From the NCBI GenBank assembly GCA_973895155.1, contig OZ316892.1, forward strand, positions 24,118,001 to 24,182,000: DNA of 64,000 nucleotides, in the 5' to 3' direction. The stretch's first letter is position 1; each line of letters begins with the position of its first letter. Both the position numbers and the translations under genes were made by a program. This document shows positions 36,494-46,290 of the stretch, one piece after another. The stretch comes from Marsupella aquatica. Taxonomy: Eukaryota; Marchantiophyta. The notes beneath the pieces were generated by a model. The model worked only from the letters and a program-made list of their open reading frames with translations, was not told the DNA's origin and did not search any database.

Positions 36494-39367
36494 CTACTCT
36501 CCCTCATAACCTACTAAGACAAAAACCGGTTTGTCCCCCAGTTTGTCTCGTCCCTGCAAAGGATTTAAACAAACACTAGAGTAAGTTCGAGTAGCCTTTA
36601 GAGTAAAGTCGTATCAAGTTTTGGTAAGGGCAATTGGACAATATAAGAAGAAGAAAGTAACGTATTGGATTTCAAGTTTAGAGTGACTGCAAAAATCAAG
36701 GCTGCAGATTTTGTTGCTGATTAACAAATCCCCCACCCCCCAAAGCTTCTTTTCCCTCCATGGAATTGGTGAAGGGGTCAACTAAACGACTTCAATTCTA
36801 GATAACCTAGCTTAAGCTGAATGTAGGTTTTCAAGATAGTCTTCTGGACCACTTGAATGCTTGAAAGTAGAGAGCTAATTGGAGATGAGCAAACCTTAAG
36901 GTCAGACAGCTCAATCACACAAGCGCATTCGACAACCTCTGCCCCAACTCGCTCTGCATTCAGAATTGGGATCATTAGAAAGCTGAACAGATAGTGATTC
37001 AGCATAATGGAACGGCAACCGAGCACCTAGTTGCATCGAAAAGGCTCTTTTCTCAGACAGGCCCCTACCTAGTAATTTGATTCCTGCTGCAAGGGTACCA
37101 CCAGTTGCAATGAGATCGTCAACAAGTAAGCATTTTTCCCCAGGCAAGACTGCCCCCACATGCATCTCAATACAATCTGTTCCATACTCGAGCGCATACT
37201 CCTGCCTAACCACTTCACCTGTATGCAAAATCCAACCGAGCTCGTGAGTGAATTGCAAAAGGTGCTAACGCTTGGCAGTAGTTATGTGGCTCTACCAACT
37301 TCTACAAAAAGATAGAGCAACCTCCACTACTCATTATGCAGTCCTCTTGTCAACCCCCGGTGCCAGACCAATCAAGCACGCCATTTGACACTACTACAAA
37401 TCATTTAAAGCAACTGAACAAGGTGGATTCAAGGATTTATCATCTGCACGTGTCTAGACAACCAAACGCCTCAATAGGTACATAATTGGGCAGACAAATG
37501 CAACTGGTACGGATTCCTGCAGACAGTATCTCCAAACAACTCCACTACAGCTGGATGGCAAAAAGTAAATAAGCACTGCGTTTGGATAAATCATTTCTAC
37601 AGAGCGCTACTTCAAATACAGCAAAAACCAAAGTTGACAATCAGGTCCAACCTGGCAACTTCTTGGGCTTCCTTTGTGGTACAAATTTCGCACCAATGGC
37701 AAGTGCAATAGGTGGCCCAAAAATGAAGCCCCTTGCTTCAATACCTGCACCAACAAGGCAGGACAGTCAATTGACAATTTATACCTCCAAAACCTGGATA
37801 ATTCTGTGACTCAATCCTAGACCCAGTGAAAAAGTGACAACCATGTTCCATGGTTCACCGAGCCATGCAGAAAAGACGACGACGAGACATCCAGCTTTGA
37901 GTTTTGATCACTGAGTGCGTCCGTTGAACTTACACATCATTGTCCTAGCCTAACCACGTACACAATTGACCAGACTATACAGCTTCCCTTGCAGTTCAAA
38001 GAATCAGGATTGAAACCGTACCTACGACAACATCAATGTTCTTATTCTTGTACCTCTCGACAAATATGTCGATTGTGTCCTGGAAAGCTTTGTGATCAAG
38101 GAGGAGTGTTGTCACATCACGGAAGAGGATACCTGCTTAGCAAGGGACGGGAGTGTAAGCAAATGTGCGATGAACATTAATTTCTTCATCACCGAACGAT
38201 TTCAGCATCAACCAAACAGGACAAAAGCACTACACCCTAATCTTTGGAAACAGGTGTACAGATTCGGAACAAGATGGTCCATGGAGCCTTTGGGTAGCAC
38301 AAGACAAGAAAGCTGAATTGAAAACTAATGAGGGTAACTGCCGCGAGAGATGAATTGAATGCCCACTGAGACCGAATCGGGCGACCGCAGTTTACACAGA
38401 AGCCGGCAATGCAGGTCAGCACAATCAGGACACAAGCTAGAAGAGAGATCAAAGTCCCTGATCTCAAGTCGATGCTATACTGACCTGCTGATTTCTGATC
38501 TGAACGTAATGGACTTAGCAAACTGATTGCTGTATTCCTCCGAATATGTGGTTCAATTTCAGTCTACCGCTACCCCAAGGCATGGAATTGCAGCCTGAGT
38601 GACAACCTAATCACGAGATCGGAGGAACAATTGGAGCACTGCGTGGATTAAGAAATAACCAGCTAACAAATTCCTCTCGCGAATGCAAAACAAAGATGGA
38701 CAGGAAGGCAGGACAAAGGGAGAAGAAGCGGCACAGTCTTCAACGCTCCGGTGGAACATACGCAGATGCTTACCAAACTTTCTCACCACAAGCCCCACAG
38801 CACTCGAGTCCATCCAGCTCTGATAAGCTATCCCAAGAGCATGAAAATTGCCTATAACTGTTGTACAATTCTACTTTACGGTCCACCGACCCGTAAAGAG
38901 GGGGAAAGAGAGTGGTTGAGGAAGCAGAGGGTAATAAACACGCATTGAGTCCGTGAGCAGTAGCATGTGAGTACCACATGGGTGGTATGGATAGCCGGTG
39001 CTTCGGCAAGCTCCCTGGAATCCGTGAGCTAGATAAGAAGTACGGCGTGACCAGAATTGGAGCCTCTTCTCATATCTTATCGGAATTCCTATCCAGAGGA
39101 AACTTCAAATAAGAACGAGGAGGGAGGATCTGTATGTGAAGCTCACATATAAGGTCTTCTTTCGGGCAATGCTCTCTCCCTCCTCTCCTCTCCTCTACAA
39201 TTGAATTCCATTCCCTACCAGTGCTCCGCGTCTCCATAGTTCCCAATGCATTGAATTTCACGATCCATGCGCTCCATCACTCACTTACCTTTCTTGGGGA
39301 AATCTGGAATGGCTCGAATCGAAGCGGAAATGGCCGCAATGCGAGGGTCTGCGTGTGAGCTGCCCAT
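36494..39367 (-). CDS. APT1: Adenine phosphoribosyltransferase
   Basis: Six exons: 39367-39289, 38132-38022, 37744-37652, 37218-37069, 36953-36895 and 36553-36494. They are phase-consistent and give 183 aa, the length of Arabidopsis APT1. Landmarks in order: [76 protein letters not shown] and the PRPP-binding loop [10 protein letters not shown] at residues 127-136. It ends with [19 protein letters not shown]. The enzyme makes AMP from adenine and PRPP in the cytosol, and in plants also acts on cytokinin bases. A proximal in-frame alternative to the last exon exists (36816-36778) but lacks the GR(D/E)KL signature, so I chose the distal exon. The first intron (1,156 bp) is the longest. Confidence 0.94.
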
Positions 39368-39790
39368 GATTCCAGAACTTCTGCTGATGCTCCTGCTGCT
39401 GCTCTGGCTGCAATTCCCTGCTCAGAATTCTCTCCAGGACACGAGTCTTTCAGGAAGATGAGGTCATTCTGATTCACTCCTCACCCCACCTTCTGATTTC
39501 GAGTCGGCCTGCCAAGTCTCAACTGGCTGGGAACAAGCTGCCACTGGAGGCTGGAGATCAAGCTTTGGTGACATCCAACCCCTTTCCTTCCATTGCAGAT
39601 GCCGTCCTTCAGGTGGGTGCCCTTGTCGTCTGGTGGAGTGGTCGGTTTATAATGAGTGCTTTGTCTGAAGGTCAGTTTCTCTTGCACTCTGCCCCAACAT
39701 GAAAGCTTTGGTGAACTGGACTACAGAAGGCCCTCCCCTCTCTCTCTTCACTCTAGACTAGCTTGAATGCCTGAGCTTTGCTCCCAAAGA
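39368..39790. promoter_or_regulatory. Upstream region of the adenine phosphoribosyltransferase gene
   Basis: CT/AG-rich flank directly upstream of the minus-strand start at 39367. Presumed leader and promoter; no coding sequence recognised. Confidence 0.35.
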
Positions 39791-39793
39791 GGT

Positions 39794-40110
39794 GATGGTG
39801 AGTACCATTGTGCCTGTTTCACTAAATAGATGGTGATTTGTAATTGTAGGTAAAGGGATGGTGAGTACCATTGTGCCCTTTTTCAGTTCCACCTGGAAAG
39901 GTAGCTGTGCCCTTATTGTCATGGTGGTGGTGTCAGTTTACTTGGTGAGTAGATGGTGATTTGTAATTGTGGGTAAAGGGATGGTGAGTACCATTGTGCG
40001 CGTGTCCAGTTCCACCCTGAAAGGTAGCTGTGCCCCTATTGTCATGGTGGTGGTTCAGTTTACTTGGTGAGTACTTGTGTCGGGTTCCAGTTCCCACCCG
40101 GAAACTGTAG
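39794..40110. repeat. ~123-bp tandem repeat, about 2.5 copies
   Basis: The phrase GATGGTGAGTACCATTGTG occurs at 39794, 39857 and 39980. The last two are followed by GTTCCACC, GAAAGGTAGCTGTGCCC and TTGTCATGGTGGTGG in the same order, with a period of 123 bp. The first copy is partial. Confidence 0.8.
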
Positions 40111-40439
40111 TTGTACCCCCAGAGTCATGATATAGAGGCTTCACTCTAGGCCATAGGCCCTCATCCTCCATTTGGATTGCGACCATGTAGATAGATTTTG
40201 CTGTTATTGTGGACAGTGGATATTTTACTGGGAAGGATTAACAATGAAGAGGCATCTGGGGGAAAGGGTGGAGATCCAACTGGTAGATTGCAGAAGATCT
40301 AGTGATATCTTTGGAATTGGAATTTGGGGCAGTCTAGCAGTTGTGTTTCTGGCCGTAAGAACTGGAGGTTTATGCGGAGGTCAAATTGGACAGCCCTAGA
40401 CACTCTCTCAAAAACAACTAAGAACATAGTTTTGCTGTT

Positions 40440-40560
40440 GTTGGGGACTCTCAGGCTTTTTGGCTCTTTTGTCTTCCCCGGTTTTCTTTTGTTTTGGACC
40501 CTTTATTGGGTCTCCTGTCTCTCAGTTTGGCATTTTTTGCCTTTTGGCACAGGAGAACAA
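40440..40560. repeat. Dispersed repeat segment, also at 49440-49610
   Basis: The block CCCTTTATTGGGTCTCCTGTCT followed by CAGTTTGGCA is shared with 49561-49600 (CTCTTGTCTCCAAGTTTGGCA variant). A weaker version lies at about 55525-55570. The nature of the parent element is unknown. Confidence 0.5.
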
Positions 40561-40679
40561 CAGAGAAGGGACGGTGAGGAAGATGTAGTGAAATTTTAGG
40601 GATTTTTCGTTTGAGAAAGGAGAATAGAGAATAGGCGAGACCGGATCAGCAATGAGTGCTCTAATCTGTGTGGAAGGAA

Positions 40680-40722
40680 GCAATTACAACCCCTCCCCCT
40701 CCCCCCCCCCCCCCCCCGGGGT
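40680..40722. repeat. Long C tract
   Basis: C runs separated by T culminate in about 19 consecutive C followed by GGGG. The opposite strand could form G-quadruplex structure. Prone to length errors in assembly. Confidence 0.8.
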
Positions 40723-40924
40723 TCATTTTGGGTTCCTGCTGCTTGAATAATGTTTAAACCAGGTGTGTGACCAAAGAGTACAGGAAGACTGAATGAATGG
40801 TTCCACCCATATTGTTCCCAATCATGGTAAACCCTCCTTGTGAGTTGTCATTGAAGGTTATGGGCCATGACGTCCTAGCCAGCCTGGCCCCAAGATTCTG
40901 TGATGTAAATCTCTGTGTTACTGG

Positions 40925-41410
40925 TGCGGATCAAAGTTGCGGGTCCTCCCAAACATAGTTTTTCTCAAGGAGAGTTTATGCTCTGTAGCCCCGGGTTGTT
41001 CAGGGGTTATGGACTGTAATCCCCTCAGGCTTTCCGCCCTCAGGAACTTAAACCCCATAGCCCTCCCACCCATGGGTTACCCTACACTTTGACCCCATAG
41101 TTTCCCAAAATAGACCCATCTCAGCAACCTTGCCAGTGGATATTTAATTCTCTGAGCTATTGCCATGAATCAATGTTGCGACTTCTCCCAACTAAGCATA
41201 GTTTTTCAAAGACTCACACGAAAGGCTTGTGCTCGGTAACCCAAGGTTGTTCAGGGGTTATGGACTGTAACCCCCTCAGACTCTCCACCCTAGGGGATTA
41301 CACCCCATGACCCCTCCAGCCCATGGGTTACCCTACATTTTTATCTATATTTTCCCCAAAAAGACCCACCCCTCAGCACCCTACCCTTGGATATGCTTGA
41401 GGGAGGGAGG
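40925..41410. repeat. ~243-bp tandem duplication
   Basis: Two diverged copies start at about 40925 and 41167. Shared landmarks in order are CATAGTTTTTC, GGTTGTTCAGGGGTTATGGA, CTCCC/CTCCA then CCCATGGGTTACCCTACA, and GACCCA(C/T)C followed by CTCAGCA. Non-coding. Confidence 0.75.
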
Positions 41411-41491
41411 GCCCCACGCAACAACTACAGGACAAAAACAAAGAGACTTCCTTCAGTCAATATACAGCATGGCATTCCAACTTTGGGGATC

Positions 41492-41571
41492 TTGGGCCAC
41501 AAGTACTCTTCATGAAGGCAAGATCTTTGCCTCCATGTATCTTGCCTTCATGAAGAGTAGTTGTGGGCCAA
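41492..41571. ncRNA. Candidate long hairpin (microRNA-precursor-like)
   Basis: The left arm (41492-41524) and right arm (41539-41571) are reverse complements over 33 bases with two mismatches, around a 14-base loop. The arm core reads CTCTTCATGAAGGCAAGAT and its complement. Flanking DNA does not extend the pairing and no obvious target duplication flanks it, so it does not look like the fold-back elements elsewhere in the window. Stem length and near-perfect pairing fit a young plant microRNA or siRNA precursor. Either strand could be transcribed. A small inverted duplication with no function is the alternative. Confidence 0.4.
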
Positions 41572-42364
41572 CCAATACCTCGAGAACGGTCATCTTACTG
41601 GCACCATTGTGAGAAAGTTAGAGTAAGCATTTACTTGTTAATCTTGTTTGATTCTCCCATGCATATCTCATGCTAAACTGTTTTAAAAGCAGGCTTACTT
41701 TTGCTCTATCTTGATTTTTGCCACCAACTCCAGCTAGTTATCTTCATATGACTTACACTCTTAGTTAGGCCCAAGGTTTCCATCTGTAATATTGCTTCTC
41801 TATTGTGTATGTTTCTCATCTCTTGTAACAACTCAGTTTATAAAATACAGTCAAACTTTGTGCAATAGGGTAAACAAATGGTGTATTGCATTCCATTGAT
41901 CACAATAGATTGTGGCCCCCACACTCGTCGGTTAGTGCAATTTTTGAGCTCGCATTTTACCAAATGATACTCAAATGGACCACTCTTATGAACCTGGCAA
42001 CCCAGATGGATCAGGTCACTTGTGACCTACAAAATGTGGATTTTCTTACAAAAGAAAAGTTTTATTTGAATTCTGTTTTTTAAATTGTGGTCCATCCAGG
42101 CATCAAATAGGTACATGGGGCCTTCAGCTTTTACGTCTACCTTTTTCTATTTTCCCTCAAACAATTCAATGTTTTTACCACTTTCTACCTCTGTCTCGCT
42201 TGCTTGGCTGCCTTGCAATTCTGCTTGGACAAACTGAGTGGGTGATTTTATATGGTGTTGGGGGCTTATTGCTTCTTTCTATTCCTTCTGCGATTAGATC
42301 TGGACTGTATAGGGAGTATAATTGGGGCCCATTCCGGTACTTGTCTACCAATTCTACATGGCAA
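41572..42364. other. Intergenic, no gene seen
   Basis: AT-rich, with no supported coding or RNA gene. Confidence 0.4.
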
Positions 42365-43365
42365 CAATGGGCCCAAGAAAATATCAATGCAGAGTGCTTA
42401 TGTTGTCTGGAATTTTAGAACCCCTCTACCATATATCCAAACTTTGACACCTTAGTTCAAAGGATCCACATTTATTGAACTTCATTTCAAAAGATTTAGG
42501 GCAAGCAATGGGCCCAAGAAAATATGAATGTGGAGTGCTTATGTTGTCTAGAAGTTTAGAACCCCTCTACCATATATCCAAACTTTGACACCTTAGTTCA
42601 AAGGATCCACATTTATCTAACTTCATTTCAAAAGATTTATGGCAAGCAATGAGTTGGATGCCTGAATCAGCAGCCAAACGACGTATGGGCAGGATCATTT
42701 TGCCAGTAAAGTTTGAAAAGTTATTGAGACTAGATTGTGATCGATTAGGCCTCAGCGATAACATTAAGGTTAATAAGTTAACTAAATATCAATTTGACCA
42801 ATCGGCCAGCGAAATAATCGCGGTCGTAAGCCCAAAAATCCGATTAAATCGCGAAAATAAAAACCAGACTCCGTCCCTAACCTGGCCCAAGAAAATATGA
42901 ATGTGGAGTGCTTATGTTGTCTAGAAGTTTAGAACACGTCTATGTCCGGCCTTTGGCATCTTCATATAATGGATCCACATTTATTGAACTTCATTTCAAA
43001 AACTTGGGACTGCTTATGTTGTCTAGAATTGCATACCACCTCTCTTTCCAGACTTTAGCACCTTCATTTAATGTATCCACACTTATTGAACTCCATCTCA
43101 AAAAATTATGATTTATGGCAAGCATCGGGCTCAAGAAAATGCTAGTGTGTAGTGCTTATTTTGTATAGAATTCTAGAACCTCTACAGCATTTCCAAACTT
43201 TGGCACCTTCGATCAATGGGCCCAAGAAAATGCTATGGTGGAGTGCTTATGTTGTCTAGTTTTAGATCACCTCGACCCTTAAGATCACCTCTACCCCATT
43301 TCCACACATTTGCACAGTCAATGGATTTACATTCTTATACTGAACTTCATTTCAGAAGATTTTGA
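42365..43365. repeat. ~141-bp tandem array, interrupted
   Basis: Units begin CAATGGGCCCAAGAAAAT and contain GGAGTGCTTATGTTGTCTAG, TTTAGAAC and GATCCACATTTAT, then CTTCATTTCAAAAGATTT. Clear starts are at 42365, 42506 and 42647. Shortened, diverged units follow around 43000, 43122 and 43214. The third unit is split by an unrelated insert (42652-42883). Confidence 0.85.
42652..42883. other. 232-bp foreign insert inside the tandem array
   Basis: The array unit reads GCAATG up to 42651 and resumes with GGCCCAAG at 42884 exactly where other units continue, so the insert interrupts it cleanly. The insert has CG-containing words (TCGCGGTCG, AATCGCGA) unlike its AT-rich host and stays open on the plus strand through all of it (frame 42649-42900). 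No family is recognised; no clear target duplication is visible. Confidence 0.6.
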
Positions 43366-43869
43366 GTTTGCAGTCCATCTCTGAGAACAAAACTGCCCTC
43401 GAATTTGCTTCGGTGAAGAAATCAAATCTGGTGGGCGATGGGTTGGAGACGTAATCGTTGTTGAGACGAGCGGAGGTCTTGCGAAGGTGTGCGCTCCTGT
43501 AGAGAGCAGCCCGAGGTCTACAGGCACGACTGTTTATGTCCATCCGTCTTCACCAATTCTCGAAAATCTGTTGCGGAACGGGAATGCGGTCGACTGTCGA
43601 GGAGAAGAGCACTTGAGAGCCACTTTGATGGAGTTTTGATCTCACTGCAAGGGCTGTGATATTTAGTGCAAATGACTGGTTGCTGATTTGAGTGATCTCG
43701 CGGAATTTCCATTTCAGGAGTTCATTACATTAGCCTCTGAATACATACAGGGTTTCTGGACTGTGATGGAGGCATGGTCTCCTTGTAATCTCAATTCATG
43801 GGTGAAAGAGTTGCTGATTCATAACGGCAGGAGGAAAGGGGAGTGAAGGAGGATCTTAGGGCCAACGAG
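43366..43869. promoter_or_regulatory. Upstream region of the small basic-protein gene
   Basis: GC-richer DNA leading into the gene at 43870; presumed promoter and leader. No other coding sequence recognised. Confidence 0.35.
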
Positions 43870-45383
43870 ATGAGTACGAGCGGTGTGGCGAGGTTCGGAG
43901 GGTTGGGGGTGAGCACAGATGTTATACGTTGCTTCAATCGGGCTATAGACCTTGTCTCCAGCAACGCCGCTGAGAGTGAGAACGAGCTCCTAGATTTGGT
44001 GAAGAAAGCGAAGCGTGAAGCAGAAAAAGAACCACATCCGTCAAAGAAGAGTCGCTCAGGTTCTTCTCCCTGCTTCTTCTCTCTTTCTCGATGACGAAAA
44101 GAGCTTAATTCAAGTCATATTTCTCTGCCCCTTAGCTGTTCGCTGTCTGATTGTATCACAGTCGACACGGATAGTTTCTGGGAACCAGTACATCGACCTT
44201 GATTTCTCTATCCATCCTTTCTGCCTGCTTCACTTCGTTTTTAATGTAGTCTGGCCATTACAGCTCAGTCCACAGAAATGTTTCTTGTGTCTTACGATGT
44301 GCACCAGTTTGGTAAATCCTTTCTACTGTGACTTGTGTTGACTTGTTCGCCTGGAGATTTTATTTTTAAATGTCTTCAATTGCGCCTCAGGAGAAGGTTA
44401 CTATGAATGTAACTTCTTCTTCATAGGCATGTACCATATATCCCTTGAGGATTGTTTGATGGCTTAGTAACATGCCCACCCATGTCGTCTGTCATTTACT
44501 GTGACCCTAATCAAATCTTTCTGAGGAATTTCGCCTACAATGTCATAAATTAGGCTCTTTGACTCTCTTGACTACAGATTTGGGGAATCAGGGTTTTCTT
44601 GTAGAATTTATCCTTCATATATCTATGTCATTGTCAATAAGACAGGGAGATTATGAAATGTTAGGATGGGTATGTTCCATTGACTGGTAGTAGATGTAAT
44701 GAACTTAAGATGTGCTTGTATGATACCTGAGACCAACACCTAGTAAGAGTACAAGAAATATTCACTGTATTGCTTCACAGTCTCTTGCTGAGGTGTTGCA
44801 AAGATACTCATGCCATTCTCTGGGTTGTGGACTGAAACTATCTCACCATCTGTCGTTTCTGGTTACAGGCAGAGTCACTGGGGAATCATCGGATCTGCAG
44901 TCGTTGCCATTGCCTTATAAAACACCTATGGTCCCTATTCCACAGGAACATGTACGCTCTCTTTGCCAGACCAGTGTTTTCTCTTTGAATTGCTCGGTTC
45001 CATATGCATGCTTCCGGCAGTATGTTGGCTCCTGTTAAAGTGTTCCTTGGCATAATTCTAGCTCGTGAACTTAAGGTCTCTCACAAGTCTTTGTTACTTC
45101 TAGCTTAACCCCTATCGGGCCACTGGCATGAGTGGATCCTTATCATTTATTTTATTGAATGTGGCCTTTTGAATTGTAGTTACCATTTTTGTTACTGGGT
45201 GAACAGACTAGCAGCCAGCCAGCAATATCTTGGAGTGATGCGAGCAGTGCAACCTCGTCGGTAGGGCCTACAACAGGAGGAAATGGAAGCATGACACACG
45301 CTCAAGCACGCTTAATGAATGTTATTCGTGGTGGTCCTGGGCGTGGTCGTATTGAGAAACCCAAGCGTAAGGCCACCCGCTAA
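43870..45383 (+). CDS. Unrecognised small basic protein (149 aa)
   Basis: Three exons, 43870-44059, 44869-44951 and 45207-45383, join in phase at GT-AG sites. I do not recognise the family. The N-terminus (MSTSGVARFGGLGVSTDVIR) leads into an amphipathic, charged stretch (CFNRAIDLVSS, LLDLVKKAKREAEKEP) and a basic PSKKSRSG. The middle exon is proline-rich (LQSLPLPYKTPMVPIPQEH). The last exon is serine/threonine-rich, then has MTHAQARLMNVIRGGPGRGR and the basic end KPKRKATR. Basic clusters suggest a nuclear or nucleic-acid-binding protein, which is inference. The start is the first ATG of the frame. Phase agreement over three exons and an even protein-like composition argue that it is real. Further exons cannot be excluded. 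Confidence 0.6.
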
Positions 45384-45820
45384 GAATTTGAAGGCTACAC
45401 TATGTCCTATCTTGATTTAGGAGCGAAGGCTATGCAATGTGATAAAAGCTTCAGTCTCTTGCTGCTTTGTTCAAAGTGTCCAAGGTGGAGTTTTGATAGC
45501 AAGACATGGGAAAATCCCCGGAAGCTTGTAGAGATGGATATAGTGCATTTGTGAAAGATCAATTATCTTGCACTAAGTGAGGTCTGTTATATATATTGAT
45601 ACTGAAAAATCAGACAAGTCGAGCAACGGAGAGCTGGTTTCAATGAACTAATGTGAAGACAAGCTTTAAGATTGACAAGATTGCTGCCAATTGAGATGTA
45701 AGAATTGCCAACCGTGAGTCGAAGTTTAACCAGTTAGATAGACTCAGGCTCAACAATATAGTGTCTTGATACTTTTCCTCCCAGGGGCAAGGAATGAGTG
45801 CCAAAGAGTGACCCAGGGTT
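45384..45820. other. Downstream flank of the small basic-protein gene
   Basis: Likely 3' untranslated region and intergenic DNA. No gene seen. Confidence 0.35.
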
Positions 45821-46290
45821 TGCTGGCTAACACCAAGGATCTAGAACGCCAAACAACCCTTGAACTCGTCCATAGGCACCCATTAGAATCACAAGATATA
45901 TTGATATAAATATAGATACACCTCCAGATGCTTCTCACTCATGCGCTTTCGATAACGGCTTCAACCACCCTCCCACCTGAAATAAAATTGCCAAAAACTG
46001 AATCAAGCTACCTTTGCTATCAACAAGAACCTAGCAAGAACTTGTACCTAGTCACCCATTATGACATCGACAAAGATAGATATGGATATAGATTACTCCA
46101 TAGTCACCCATAAGAATCACAAGATATATTGATATGAATTTTGATACACCTCCAAACACTTCTAACTCAAGGCCCATTTAGAATAATAACCACCCTCCCA
46201 CCAGAAATTAAAGTGCTAAGTGAATCAGGATACCTTTGTTATCACCAAGGATCTAGCACACAAAAGAACCCTTGGACTTGTACCTAGCCA
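45820..46290. repeat. Diverged ~225-bp tandem duplication
   Basis: AATCACAAGATATATTGATAT, then GATACACCTCCA and CTTCT(C/A)ACTCA, appears at 45888 and again at 46114. A CACCAAGGATCTAG word with ACCCTTG and CTCGT/CTTGT lies at about 45830 and 46240. Non-coding. Confidence 0.65.

Noticed and set aside
36778-36816. Proximal last exon for adenine phosphoribosyltransferase
   Set aside because: The phase fits, but the peptide lacks the conserved GR(D/E)KL ending, which the exon at 36494-36553 supplies along with the expected 183-aa length.
41307-41612. 101-codon plus-strand frame over the hairpin
   Set aside because: The frame crosses both hairpin arms and the end of a tandem repeat and has no protein features.
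44779-44868. Extra exon (LAEVLQRYSCHSLGC) in the small basic-protein gene
   Set aside because: Direct joining of 44059 to 44869 keeps the phase and no donor is needed for this stretch; it reads through as intron.
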